Shown here: positions 36,705 through 50,200 of the stretch, piece by piece | Numbering within the stretch: the first letter of the stretch is position 1 | Layout: each line of letters starts with the position of its first letter | The notes under the pieces: generated by a model | The model's database searches: none | What the model saw: only the letters and a program-made list of their open reading frames with translations | What the model was told of the DNA's origin: nothing | Assembly: GCA_024138015.1 (NCBI GenBank) | Contig: JAMXBB010000001.1 | Coordinates: 137,544,004 to 137,608,003 of the forward strand | Direction: 5' to 3' | Length of the DNA stretch: 64,000 bases | Source: Lumnitzera littorea | Lineage: Eukaryota; Streptophyta; Magnoliopsida; Myrtales; Combretaceae | Position numbers and translations under genes: made by a program

Positions 36705-37195
36705 GGAAACTTCCTCCTGGACAATTTATTAAAGACGAAAATGGCAATGCTTAAATACAAATTAAAATGTCAACTAAAATAATCTTTTCGATTTTTCTAT
36801 ACGCTTAATAAAACTAAAAATCACTTAGGCTTTGAATGGGGTTTGTTTTTTGGGATAAAATAAAGGATATCCTTGTAAGATAATAAAATTTTGACAGGAC
36901 AAATTCACGAATTTTATATTTTCACAAGTCAATTTTTTTTCTTTTATTTTTACACGTTATTCATTAATTTTAAGTAATATGTTAGGACAGTTGAAGCCTT
37001 TCTCCTATTAGAAGGGTTAGCTTGTATCATAACTAGAGGGAAAATTAATTTTCCTAGATAGTAAGAGCATTATACTCCCTTGTATCGTGTAAAGCCTTAA
37101 GTCCTTTACAAAATTTCATAGATCAGGATGCGGAATGAATACAAAAATATATGCCTAACCATCAAATGTTGAGCTTCATTTATTTAGAAGTCAAT
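36705..37195. other. Gene-free 3' flank of the small-protein gene
   Basis: AT-rich sequence with no recognised gene, ending at the left flank of the next solo LTR. Confidence 0.4.
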
Positions 37196-37200
37196 AAAGT

Positions 37201-39263
37201 TGTAACACTCCATAATTCAGGATATCACGTGTTCCTAATCTATAATAATACTTCAGGTGTAATGTTCAACTAAAAATTCTAAATAATATTATAAAAGTCT
37301 CTAAACAATCTTATACAATTAAATCTCTAAATGATACTAGAATAACTTCTTGTAAAGAAATATTAATGCTCAATCAATTATCATTACCACATAAGACTAA
37401 ATAATCTTATGATTTAATTTCCTAAAATAATCTTCAATACCAAACGCAGTCCCCACTCTTCCCATCCCCAAGGTAGCAATAGTTAGCTTTATAAGTTATT
37501 GAAATCAAACAATATAACTATAAGTTCTGCATCTGAAAATATAATAAAGTGAGCCAAAACCCATTACGTAATACACAATCACATGTGTGTGATCAAACGA
37601 TATATGTTCACATGCATAGGAATGCAAAATAAGCAAATCACACAATTCATTTAAATATCGTTGCATTTAAGTCAATTACATAAGCATACATTAGCGGTTT
37701 TTCACTACCTAATCACATCACAATCTAATATTTGGGTGTGTCTCTTTGGGCCCCTTTACAACTTAACGTTAAGTATGCCTCTTTGGGCTCTTCTACAACC
37801 TAATGAGCTCCTCTACAATATCCTAGATCTATCACAAATCATTTTCAAGTGAGACTCTATTAAAGATAACACGTCATAAGGATTATCGGGGTAACCCTCT
37901 AAGGAACTACCACTCTGGGCTCCTAAGACTAGTCAAACGTAAGTAACAAAAGGATACATAAGCTAGATATAAATTTAATTTATTTTAATTTTTACTATCC
38001 TAACACTCACATACAACAAACAAGTATCATGTACCTTGATATTTGGAATCCATTACCAACAAACTAAGCCATGTTTTAAATCTTAGAAATAATGAATACT
38101 CATTAAACTTTTTAAATATTGGATAAACGATTTCTCATAGTTAAAACTCACTTTTAGGTCATTTAATTCTTCTTAAATTCACTTAATGAAATACTAAAGG
38201 GGTTTACTTTAGAAGTAACAAAGAAATAGAGCAAAAAGAAGAGGAAAAATTCAACTTAATGGAGCAAAACTTTGACATGATCAAGGAAACAATCGTGTCT
38301 TTTTGGCCATATAACTTACTGAGTTACACTTCATTACTATAAGAGACACGATCAGGGATATGGTCATGTCTTTTGGTCGTATAACTTTCTGGTCTAATAA
38401 CCTACATTGCCTACTGCAAAGGACATGACAAGGGACACGGTTGCATCTTTTGGTCATGTAACTTTCTAGTCAAACTTTTTTTTCCTCTTTCACCTAAAAC
38501 CTTTTCTAAACCTATTTTATCCTCCAACATCTTAATACATGGATCAAAACACCGTTAAATTTATAGAAAACTCAACTTCACAACATAATCACATCGACAA
38601 CACCACTTATCTTTCACATCTTTAACTTTTGTTTCAAATTCAACACTTATTTCATCAACATCAAACCTTTCCATTATTTTTATCACTTTAACTACCAAAC
38701 TATCACCATAATCTTCTTAAATAGAAAGATTATAAGAAAAATCTCTAGTGGAAGGGATACTTTACCTTGATTTTTGACAATTCTTTCGAGTTCCTTTGTT
38801 TTTCCATAGCCAATCAACACATAACTCTAAAATATCGATGCGTATCACTTAGATTTAATCAAAACTTAAATTCCATAATTGACTCTTCACTTACCATTGG
38901 AAATCTTTGAAGGTTGTGTAAGCTTTGCAATTCTCTTCTTCAGATGAGTTACACTACCAAGAGATATTTAAATCAATCCAACTTTTTCCTCCCAAAACCG
39001 ATAAAATTTAATATTCTTAATGTATGTTGAGTGTTTCTTAGGTTTATAGTAGAAGAGTCATATTCATTAACTCCAAGAAGTCTAAAAAAGTTTCTAGGAA
39101 ATAACATAATATATATGTATTAACTAGGTCAGGAAATTTTTATACTTCCAACATTACTCTTCATTAAACCGTTGCTTAAGACCTTAATATTTCTTACTCG
39201 TAACTTACTCATCCTTTATTCATTTTTATTCTTTTATGTCCATTTGTTTTCTAGGGTATTACA
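37201..39263 (-). mobile_element. Solo LTR, about 2.06 kb, minus orientation
   Basis: It starts TGTAACACTCC and ends GGGTATTACA, so in its own direction it reads TGTAATACCC...GAGTGTTACA, with standard TG...CA ends. The left flank is AAAGT (37196-37200) and AAAGT recurs at 39263-39267, overlapping the terminal A by one base, so the target duplication is good but shares or lost one A. No gag or pol remnant lies inside and no second LTR is nearby, which fits a solo LTR left by recombination. The ends resemble those of the 40119-43268 LTR, suggesting the same broad family. Confidence 0.65.
38272..38470 (+). repeat. Three degenerate ~68-bp units with near-palindromic GACACG..CGTGTC cores
   Basis: Units contain GACATGATCAAGG...ATCGTGTC, GACACGATCAGGG...GTCATGTC and GACATGACAAGGG, each followed by a TTTTGGTCATGTAACTTTCT-like phrase. 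A related pair is found at about 53385-53480 in a different insertion. Confidence 0.65.
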
Positions 39264-39409
39264 AAGTAGAGATAAAAATCTTAAATCCATCAAACGTTTT
39301 CCTTAAAAATAGAATAACAATCACTATTAATATTGTTTAAAAGAATTAGTTTTACTGCCTATCTTTGAATTCATTTATATCTCAATTTTTTCCAATGTTC
39401 ATTTTATAG

Positions 39410-40118
39410 CACAAATAACTAGCCTAATAGAGGCCCAATAATTCTATGGCCAAGATGTCAACATTTCCTAGCTTCTTTTTTTAAACTGATTATTTAGTAA
39501 CCTTATTCATCCCTTAGAATAACCCCAACCATAGCTTGTTTCATTAACGACAAAAAGGAAGCATCAATATTTAGTTTTATCCAATGGGTTTCAAGGGCTA
39601 CCAAGATAATGATTGAAAAGAAATAGTGTTGTTTTAGCTTTCATGGGCCTAATATTCATGTGCTAGCCTCCTGATATTAGATGGTAGGGGGCGAATTCCT
39701 TCACCCTTTTAAATAGGAGACTCTCTCTATTTATCTAAATTTACTAAACTGCAATGAAAAGTTAACTAAATAAATGTGACATTTTGCACATCAAACTTAT
39801 ATGAAGCCAATACTCAAGTGGAATAAAACCAAATTTTCCCCATATAATATGTGGCACTGGACAATCTTTGATTGCATGAGTAATGTCCACTCGATTTTCT
39901 TTGCAATTGGGGCAATCTAAATGATTTAATCTGCTTTTTAAAGGGTTTGCAAATTATTTAATCAAGTTCACAAAAGGAGGACATTGATTTTTTGGTAAGA
40001 TAGTAAATGGAATTGACCAAATCCATGAAAGATCAGGAAATGAGTTATTGGAGTGAAGACAGTGCACATGCAAATGTTACTAATTGGGAAATGGGCATTT
40101 GATTTCCCTCCTAGTAGA
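39410..40118 (-). mobile_element. LINE 3' part: RT zinc-binding and RNase H remnants
   Basis: On the minus strand a zinc-binding phrase CPNCKENRVDITHAIKDCP lies near 39850-39920, and WGKFGF follows. Further on an RNase H start-like phrase (LKPIG*N*ILMLPF with LWLGLF following) lies near 39500-39600. Several stops are present. It is the downstream half of the LINE whose RT part continues at 43274-44150, beyond the solo LTR. Confidence 0.65.
40114..40118. repeat. Target-site duplication of solo LTR, left
   Basis: GTAGA, identical to 43269-43273. Confidence 0.85.
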
Positions 40119-43100
40119 TGTTACACCCCGAAGCGGCAGAGTCGTAACAGCCCCACCGTGTAAACCATCCTAAGATAGAAGTTGGCCTTACAATCGCTAT
40201 CTTAGACCTGATCTACACAAGGCGTCCACAGCTAACCCGCTTTGAAGTAAACAGTTTGTAATTTAAATAAATCATTTACCTAAGAAAGTGAGGAAATATA
40301 TATATAGTATAATTCAGTTATTACAATTAAAGTTTACAATAATTTTCCATAATATATTTTCCAATTATTACATTATTCACAAATGAAAAATAATTCTAAA
40401 ATAAAAACTTAGACCTTAAAATTATGTATTCATTCTTCAATGTTTTTCCCCACCCCCTAGGATCCAACAGTTGCTAGCTTCAAAGCAATTGGTTGCCGCT
40501 TCTTAGCCAGCACCTGCACGACGTTTATAGGGATGTGAGCAACCACAGCTCAGTAAGTTAGGACGGAAGACTTAAAACTATACCAGAAACACAACAAGGT
40601 TTTCAATCACTTATTAGATGCAATGCATGTGCAAGCAAATGCCATCGCACGACGTTATCCGGCCCGTCGTGAGATTAGAGAAATTGCGCCCGCTCTAATC
40701 CGGGTTGAGGAGTTGCCGTTAATGCAACAGCTCACGACCAAACCCAGACTTGTGTAATGGAGACCTTGCTCCTCCCGCGACTACCTTTGAACCACTGTCT
40801 TCACCCTCGCCGCAACCTCCTCTCCTGTCACTTAGTTCGAATAAGGATGAAGAAGGGACCATTTTGCAATCCTGCGCTATCCCTTTCGAAGGGGTCGGTA
40901 TTTGGCCGGAGAGTCCTAAGTTCCTCTAACGGGTTGCCATGCATGTCCGATTATGATTACTGGTCGTATATTTGATTAAGTCCAGTTTAAAGTGATCAAT
41001 CATTTCATACAAATCATACAATACATGACAGAACAACAAACAGAATCATAGTATCACCCATAATCAAGCACATACACACATCCAACTATCTAACAAGCAC
41101 AACCAAGCATAATCTTAAGCCTCCAAAATACCACATCATATTAATCCCAACTTACCTCGACTCTTCGCTCACTTACTCGAGGTCCAATTTGCTCAGGCTA
41201 TCGCCGATCATCCCTATAACACAAACGTGGTTTCAACTTTTTATATAACTATTATAGGTTCGTTTTACCCTATAATACTTATTGTTAGGTTTTATTTAAG
41301 GTTTAATATGCCTAATTATCTAGGTATTAATTCTTTTACAATTATTCTAGGTTTGGGGTTAGGTTCAGGTTTGGTTTTCGCATCGATTTCTAAATTAGGT
41401 TTTAGTTCGATTTTTAAGTAATGTTTTAGATTCCAACCCTAGAAATCCTTTTCAACCCATAATGTGAAATTAATCACTTTACTTTCCGATTTCCTAAATA
41501 TCATCATTACCTCTAGTCAGTATTTATTTTACCCGGTACACTTAAATCTTTATTTGTGTACCGAATTTACTCCTAATGTGAGAAATTTTTACATTTTTCA
41601 TATAATTACATAAATTCAAGTTTCCCATCAGATTTATTGTATATTTTTATTATTATCATAATATCAATTTTTATTCTAATATTTTCTATTTAGTATATTT
41701 CTAAAAATTACATATTATGCATTATTGCCTATTATATACATAATGCATTTCTAATATTTCTATCATTTTAATTACCATCCCTAAACATCAATTATCATTT
41801 CAAAATGTCTAAATTCATCCTAAATCAGATTTTACTCCTAATTACCTTAATTTACAAAATTAACTTAAAATGTATTACTTTTCCATATTACTTATTTACT
41901 ACATAATTAACCTAATAATTACATCTAACACTCTAACTACTACAAGTATTATACTCCATCAGATTTTAACATCCTAAAACATCTACTTATTTACTAAGTC
42001 AGTAATTAATAATTTAATTACTTAATTAACCTTAAATTACTCATTTTATGCCTCATTTTAGAGCCTAAAAATTATCTAAAAATTTCAAAAATTAATTTTT
42101 GAAAACGGGCTTCATAGCACTATTCTATATCATCTAAGTAATCTACACAAAAATTTTTGGCTCGAAACTACACTTCTAAGGTCATTTATTTCTAAACCGA
42201 AATGTGCTCGGTTTTGCACGATTTCTTAAGGACCATATATTATGGGGCATGTTTTCATCAAAATAATATTTTTCCTACAAACTACATATAAAAATATCTC
42301 AAAATAACAAAATTCATAATTTTATAATAATATTTACTATTTTTACAAAATTACACAAGAATCGGGCTGGAAATCGGACTCACCGATCTGGGTGGCTCCG
42401 GCCACCGCCGGCCATCGTAGCCTTGTCGGCCGGCCTGGGCACTGCCACCACCGTGTGGTGGTGGTGGTTATCCACTCCCAGCTACTCGTCTAGTGTAGGT
42501 TCCCTTTGAAAACCTTAATTGCATAGTTTTTTCTAATTTTTTTCTAAACCGAATTTTTCTCTCAATTTTTGTCTATCCCTAATTTTCTCTGATTTCTAAC
42601 TATCCAAATGAGTTCTTGGATTTTTCCTGCTATTTATAGGGCTTTAGGGGATTTATTGTGCATTAATTTGGACAAGACAATTTATAGGGCTTTAGGGGAT
42701 TTATTGTGCATTAATTTGGACAAGACAATTGTCTTATCCCTAAATTTTTTGCTTTTGTGTTGTTCTAATTTAATTGGTTGATTTTTCTTTTTCAGATTCT
42801 GACTTGCCACGACCAACTTTGCATCATTCCACACTCTTCTGATTTTTCCACAATTAATTTATAATTTTCTTTAATTATTTACTAAGTTTTTGGCTAATTT
42901 AGGTAATTTCGCGTATTTTTATCTACACGAAAATACATGTGGGGTACATATGAACATTCCTAATTATTATTTTGGTCATTCTAAAATTTTTAGTATACAT
43001 ATAATCTATCTGTAGTAATTTATTAGTTATTAGATTATACTTTTCGCCTTTTCGGTAATTAGCAATTATTATGCTTAAAATTTGAAAATTTTATAGTCTC

Positions 43101-43268
43101 CTATTTTACTACTTATTTTCTTAAATTCACTTTTACGGGATCATTTTTACTAATATTTCTCTCAACAGTTTATAATTTGGGGTTTGATCGGATTCCTTAA
43201 CCGATCGTCCAAAACCTTATGTTCTAAGTTCAATCCTATAGTCAATTGGCTTAACTTTGGGGCTTACA
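40119..43268 (-). mobile_element. Solo LTR of 3150 bp, minus orientation, inserted in a LINE
   Basis: It starts TGTTACACCCCG and ends GGGGCTTACA; in its own direction it is TGTAAGCCCC...GGGTGTAACA. The 5-bp flanks GTAGA are identical on both sides. Sequence either side is the same minus-strand LINE, so this is a clean insertion. Inside is no gag or pol. The GC-rich middle (about 42365-42470, with GGCCGGCC and a CCACCACC/GGTGGTGG inverted pair) aligns with the CAC-rich spot in the LTR starting at 61557, placing both in one long-LTR Ty3/gypsy-like family. The open frame 40757-40975 is an accident of the GC-richer part. Confidence 0.85.
42633..42728 (+). repeat. Perfect tandem duplication of 48 bp
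   Basis: Two adjacent identical 48-bp copies (42633-42680 and 42681-42728), each starting TTTATAGGGCTTTAGG. The identity points to a recent event. Confidence 0.9.
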
Positions 43269-43273
43269 GTAGA
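43269..43273. repeat. Target-site duplication of solo LTR, right
   Basis: GTAGA, identical to 40114-40118. Confidence 0.85.
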
Positions 43274-44150
43274 GAACAATCCTCCATCCCTTTTTTATCA
43301 GGTAAGGCCCACATTTTTTACAAAGTAGTAAGAAGATGGAAAAACCATTTGTGTTCTCTTCTTAGTTAATGATCATCTTTTGAAATTCTCAGTTGTTTCT
43401 CTACGTCTTCCAAGAAGCACATGAGAAGGTTATCTAATTTTGTAGATTAGAATTCATGTATATGACAGAAATTTCTTGCTTGTCCATTAACCAAGATTAT
43501 TTGTCCCTTTTCGGTTAGCTGTTGTTGGTTTTTGAAAGTTCCTTTTCATATCAAAGAGATCATTGGCATTGTGAAAAGATATATCTTGAATATTATGCAC
43601 AATAGATGTGTCCCTCCCTAGAATGTTTGATTTCCAAGGCTTTATTTCTTTGTTATATATTCATTAATCTAAGACCATCGACATTTTCTAGAGGACCATA
43701 TATTCGATGATGGTATCCATTGTGTTCTTTTAGTGTCTACAGTGCATTCCAAAAGAATCTATGCACAATTAGTTTTAGTTTGGAGATAACTCCTTATGGA
43801 ACAGCATTGAATTGCATGTAGTAGGTAGGTAGTGATATGAGGATAGACTTAACTAAGATTACATAACCTGCCAAGCTTAGCAATCACCTTTTCCAACTAT
43901 TTAACTTCTTAATTGCTTTTTACACTAAGAAGTCTAAGTCCCTTGGTCTTAGCTTATATTCTTTGTTCAAGGGAAAACCCGGATAAGTGAAAGTTTGTAA
44001 TTTTTTTAAGACTAAGGATGTCTTGATATGTTATCAGCCTCCAAAATTATTGTGCTTTTTGAAGAAGATCATAGGGATTCATTTTATTCTATATCGTTCC
44101 TCTTGTTTTTATTGCATCTTTTAGTTTGGTTGTTGTTTAGGTTCATATTT
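43274..44150 (-). mobile_element. LINE 5' part: end of reverse transcriptase
   Basis: On the minus strand a long run of phrases matches the region after the RT palm in plant L1 elements: YPGFPLN, KKLNSWKRLLLSLAGYVILVKS, ISLPTYYMQFNAVP and RFFWNA, followed by GLRLMNI and NKALE. Stops and shifts occur. This continues into the 39410-40118 segment once the solo LTR is removed. Confidence 0.75.
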
Positions 44151-45250
44151 ATGAATTATCTCTAGAATATTATAAATCTCATGTTTTGAGGAAAATTGGA
44201 AATAATGTAGGTCTTGTCTTAAGACTGTGTAGCTATATTGTAAATGCGAAGAGAGGTAAGTACACATTCTTGTGTGTAGGTAAACTTTAATAAGCCTCTC
44301 ATAGATACTATAATCATTAAATCAATGAAGGAAATGGCCAATATGAGAAACATGATGAAAAATTGTCTTAAAAAAAGCTGCATAAGTTAGAAAAAAATAG
44401 AAATGATAAAAATGACAAGGAAACATTTAAAGGGAGAGCTAAAATTAGTTCCTCCAATGAGGAACACATGGACAATACACAAAGAAATGCTGATGCAGGT
44501 GATTTAGGCTCAAGGAATTCCTTATTGGTTAAGAGGGAGGAATAACAAAAGAATAAGACAATGGTAAATGTTAAGGTAGAAAACCTTTTGAAATATAAAT
44601 CTAATGATGGAATGTGGCTGCTAGTCTACCTTAATGGTGTAGGCAAATCAAACGCATTTAAATCTAAAATTAAATAGTTATTAATAATAATAGTAAAAAA
44701 AAAAGAGGCAAGAATGGATGTGTCATTTAAGAAACAAAGATGAGGGAACACAAATCATCACATCAAATTACCTAAAGAAGGCTTTGGAATGTGGAGTGAT
44801 GGTTGAGGGAAATGAATTGTTAAATGAAAAGAAGATTGTTGAGGAGTATAATAGGAAATTTCACATGTGAAACCTCCTCTTCCTTTAAGCTAACTCCCTT
44901 TTCCTCTTTTAGGAAAAAGTGTCACTTCTATAAGGAAATAAGCTCAAAATTTGGAAAAAAAAAATATTAAAAGGTAGTTTATCTTTAACTTGAAAAATAC
45001 TATGAATAAGGTTAGATATACCTTAAATAAATCCATAATATTAGCTACTGTACGTATCTCACGAGAGTAGGTGGAGAAGATAGTGATAAGCCTATTTAAG
45101 TTCTTTGGGTTAGAATGCTTTTTTCCAATAAAGACTAGAACAACATATAAACGAATAAGATTGACGGTAATAATAAGGAAGGAGCTTGCTATTTTAATGC
45201 CAATATCAATGACATATGATCAGATAATTTAAGGTATATGCAAAAATAAG
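44151..45250. other. Unresolved AT-rich stretch between LINE and LTR stack
   Basis: No gene could be supported. Short open stretches near 44330-44650 have a basic, coiled look but no recognised domain. Confidence 0.35.
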
Positions 45251-47264
45251 TCAATTAAGATTATACATCACGTGTGAGTCCTATGAATTAGACAAGGACA
45301 CCTTCAATTCGGATTGTAGAAATATAATAAAATAATAATATTGTAGCCAATAATAGTTAATTTTATTAAACTATACTATATTGTATTTTACATACCGTAA
45401 ACGTGTGATTTAAGTAACAAAGGTTAACTAAATTTTAGAGATAATTATTTGAATACTAAAATTATAAAATGACATAAAATAATATGTAAAAAATACCACA
45501 TGCACTTTCGATATGATTAATATATATGAATATATACGTGTAAAGACTAAAAATGCTCGAAAATACATGTAATTGACTAAAAATTTTTAAAAAAATTGCT
45601 AACAACCAGAACTCTAATGGATTTAAGCGTAGAATAAACATGGACAATTGTTAGTTAAGAAATAAGCTCAAAAAACACTTGAACATGCATGGAATTAGTA
45701 ATATAGAAGCAAATCGGAAGGAGAAAAAATTATTTCTCATTTGCCAACTTAGGTATTATCACCCAAATGCTCTCTAACTCTCATTCAAGCTTTGAGGAAT
45801 TTGGAAAAAATTAGGAAAGAGGAGAAGCAAGGAGGAAAAATATTTAGGAAGAATTATCAAGAAAGTTAGACAAACCAAGTTGATTTAGAGAATGCGGGTC
45901 TAGAGAGCACCTAGATGTAAACCACCACCTAACAATTGTAGTAGCAGCAGCTAGAGCAACTAGCAAGGGGGTGGCTGGAAGTCTATATTTCCAGTGAGTC
46001 AAATTTCTACCGAAATTTCTTAAATTTTGTAAAAATATCAATTTAACACAAAAAATTATATAATTTTTACATGTACTTTTTGAGAAAAATATCAATTTGT
46101 AAAATTTTTAAGCAAGTATATGATCTCCCTAAGAAATCGCCTAAAATTGAGCTATTTTTTAAGTTGTTTTAAATGACCCTATTTTGAAACCAAACTTTTT
46201 ATAAAATATCCTTATATTGCATGTAAGAATTGTATGAAAAGTTTTTAGAAAAAATATTTTCTATGATTTTTTAGGAATTTTTTAGCTTTTAAATTTGGTG
46301 AAAATGCTATTTTTTTTTTTTTTTAGATTTTGTGTAATTAGCTTAGAGGAAAAACAACTTGTATCAGTTCTAGAGTTCATTTGTGATATATTTTACTAAA
46401 GAGAGTGATCAAAAGTTGAGTGGATCAAATTAGAGTCAAAATGCATGCAAATTACTAGCTATGGGTTTAATGCACTAAAATGAGAAAATAAGAATTTAGG
46501 AAGTTTTAATGATATAGTGTTAATTAGTATGATGAATCTGTTGAATGATTATATATCAACGTATTTATACCTAAAAATATGGTACTGAAGTGAGTCACTT
46601 AGAGTAAACTTATAAATTGAATCTATTCAAAGGATTCTTTAGAGGGTTGACTTGGTAAATAAGAGGACTCAATCCTTCGTTCAAAGGCTTGATCAGAAGA
46701 TTAGCTAGTAAAATGAACCTAATTATACCAACATCGCAGACTTGTTCAAGAAGTTATTTCGTGACGAAAGTGTAGCTAAAACAGTGTCACAAACTTGAGC
46801 AAAAAGTTGGTTAGTATGGAAGGTTTAGATGAAATAACTCTAGAGATATATTCAGAAGGTTGGATGGAGTAAGAAACTTAGTTAGGATAACATTCAAGGG
46901 TTGGTTAGAGGGTTATTAGTTTAAGGACACTCATTCAGAGACTTCATCAAAAGATTTTTAAACCAAAACTTAGTATGACACAAGTCTTCAAAACCTTATT
47001 CAGAGACTTTAATAGTGAGCTAATACTCAAATACAAAGCTTACTCAACATACTTAAGATAAGTCACAACCATACTTGTATTATTAAAATGAACTTATTTA
47101 TCTTATATTTAGTAAAACTAAAGTAAATGTATTGACTACATAAGGGTAAATTGAAGCGGATGAGACCTACATTCAAAACTATTTAGTATCATATGTCCAG
47201 ATAAGTGGGATCAATGCTTTACTGCACTTTGAAGTATCATTTTAGAATACTTAAAGGCCATAGT
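45250..47264 (+). mobile_element. Oldest long LTR of a nested stack, 5' part
   Basis: Blocks match the LTR at 61557 onward: GAATACTAAAATTATAAAATGAC near 45455, a CACCACC-containing spot near 45920 and AAGAAATCGCC near 46131. It stops at 47264 (..AAAGGCCATAGT), where a second LTR starts. The start near 45250 is an estimate. The 3' part resumes at 50736. Confidence 0.55.
46630..47040 (+). repeat. Degenerate tandem repeat in LTR, period about 55-65 bp
   Basis: Repeated phrases of the type CATTCAGAGACTT-ATCAAAAGATT occur about six times with heavy drift (for example near 46680, 46740, 46850, 46895, 46935 and 46990). Confidence 0.45.
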
Positions 47265-50200
47265 TGTGAGACCTCGGAAAATACGTAACTTGGATGTAAC
47301 ACTTAGATGTAATGTACTCATGAGATCAATCAAGTTAAGAAAATCGTAAGTTTTGTACTATAATAAATAGGTCCCAAGCATTTAGTTTTAGGCTTTCGAG
47401 GAAGTAGAATGGTAAAGCTAATATACTACAACTTAGAAAGGAATATATATATATTGTGAGACCTTCCAAAATTAACAAATAGGATTTAACACCTAAATTT
47501 AGCATGATCATGAGAGTTATCTACTTAAACAAGAATGTAGCCCCATAACTAGAAAACTTGGGATTCGTACGCAAATTTAAAGTGATCGTAGAGTTGTTTG
47601 ATTAAACCAAACCTTGCAACGAACTAGTAGTAGAATTGACTTTGCAAGCTTCAATTTAAGGGAAAAAATAATAAAATAATAATGTAGCTAAAATATTGAT
47701 TGTAAATATATTATTCGTTATTTATCAAGAATGCGTGAAACGAGTTTCAATAATTAACAAGATTTTAGAAACAAATTATATGGATACTAAAGAAAAATTG
47801 TAAAATAACATGAGATAACATTTAGAAGTATATATATACATTGAATATATGATATATGTGAAACCTCGTAAAATTGGCTATTACAATATTAGCACTCAAA
47901 ATTTAGTCAACCATAAAAATCCATGGTATAAGTTTGGGAGTTACAATGAGGTAATAAAAAAATTTGAAAATCTAAAATAAAAATTTTAAAGGAAGTGATC
48001 TCGTATAGTTTGTTACACAAAATAAAGTTTATGGAAATTTCAACTAGACAAAGTATAAGTTATTTGGTACTACTCGTCATTTATCAAAAACTCCATATTG
48101 AGTTTTGAGATATAACAAGATTCTAAAAATAATTGGATTAATAAAATTAATATTATAACTTGAAAATGTCACCTAAAGGATACTAGTACTCGTTAAAGTG
48201 TACAAACAACGTAGTATATTTGCAAATATATTAATATGTATAAGTTGACGATGGGCCAAATTATATCCTAATTTGTTAGTAAAATTCAACAAAAGAATTT
48301 CCAAAAGACTATAAGTTTCAATAAAGTGATATGGTTGAATCTCATAATTGGGTCTTTTAGAATTAGATAATAAAGGGGCACTTGAACTATCAAGGACTAC
48401 AACTTAATAGTAGCTAATTTCCAAGCTAACAACACTTACGGTGTGAATTGTAGTCATAAGCTTTGGTCTATAGATATTAGCGTAACCAAAGTAGCCAAAA
48501 ACTAGCTAAGGAAGATATATATAATAAAAAGTTAAATTAACAACTAGTCAGCTAGGATTATAGCCATCCCATATACCTATACATAAGTTTGGTGGAGTTC
48601 TTTGACTTGTGACACCTAAGAGATATATATAAGAACTAATGTTACTTGGATTAGTTATAAAATCACATTTGGATAGCTTGTAGTGCTTTCATCGACTAGA
48701 GCTTAGAGAGTAACACGGTAGCAACCATTTTAGAATGTTTCATCCATGGAAACTAAGGAGAGAGAAGGGGAAATAAAAATAATGAAGAAGAAGAAGAAGA
48801 ATATAGCGACAACTCCTCAAAGGATCTTTCCTTCTTTCGACAATTTAAAGCTCCTATGCATGTAACTAGAGTAGTAACAATAACCAAACATCCATAACAA
48901 GAGAATTCATTTTTCTTCATGCAATCATCACTCCAAAAGAAAAAAAGAAGAAGAAGAAGAACAATATGTGTATGTGTGTACTAACAAAATGCATGATCTC
49001 AAATTGTACGTTATTTGATAAAGTTACAAAGAATTTGTAGTCTGCATGATCTTGTCAATGTTATAACCATCCAATAAAAATGAAACTCTCTTGTGCACAA
49101 TCCTCATTGTAGGCTATTTAAAAAGAAAGGTGAAAAGTTAGTATTATGTGAAGTTTTCAATAAGATTTTGCATTAATAAATTAGCATAAAAAGGTGATTA
49201 AGAGGATTTAGCAGAAGTGCCATTAGGTAAGTTTTATATAAGGACTTACTTAGAGACTATGATAAAGGATATGTAAACTAAACTCAGAGAGTAGGTTAGA
49301 AGATGTTTTAATAACTTTAAAATCAACTGGATTTAGAGGATGTTTCAAAGGATAAATAAGGGGATAGCCTAAGTTGGGACCAAACGAAAATGACCTTAAA
49401 ATCTATACACTTATGTATAATATCAATCTAATCTTAGGCTAAAGGACTTAACACTAGGAACAATAACCAAGAATAATGATACTTCATAACTAGTATCTGT
49501 ATGGAAAATGTCATTTATGATAGGAACTTTCAATAAAAGAATGTACGATAACTGCACCTAGTTGAGCAAAGAGTAATCCAAGATAGTGAACAATGAGGAT
49601 TCTAGGTAAGTGGAACTAATGTTTCACCGCATTTCAAAGTATTATTTCAAAATACTTAGAGGATTTAGTATGTATCTGTTTGTTATAAGCTAATTGACTA
49701 TGTATGTACAACATATCTATGTTAATATTGTTCTATTGTTCTGTTATTATATGGATCTCAACTTTATGTATTGATTGTTTTGCAAATACTGCTTTGATTG
49801 ATTTGTTTGAGATTGGTTGATTGCCCCTAAACTTGGCGTAAACTCTAAATGGACATGCATTGCACCCTACTAGGGGTCATGGCTATAATTCTTGAGCCAA
49901 ACATAGACCCTTTGATTAGAATAGCTGAAATAGATTAGAATAGTTGAAATGATCTTTTCCCCACCTTTAATTAAACTAAGTGATAGAAAAGCAGGTCATG
50001 GTAAGGTTGGAAATCGTGGTTTGAAGGTAGTCTCGAGCAAAGAATGTTCTCCATTACACAAGTCTTGATTTTGTTTCGACTTGTGCATGAGATGTCAAAC
50101 TTCTCAATTAGGATTAATAAGCATAATTTCTCTAATCTTATGATAGATCGGATAACATCATGTGATGGCATTTTCCTCTACACACATTACATCTAACTGA

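Noticed and set aside
40757..41421. Two plus-strand open frames
   Set aside because: They lie inside the solo LTR and have no domain.
46630..47040. Possible CRISPR-like or coding repeat
   Set aside because: Highly drifted tandem units inside an LTR, no constant repeat and no open frame.
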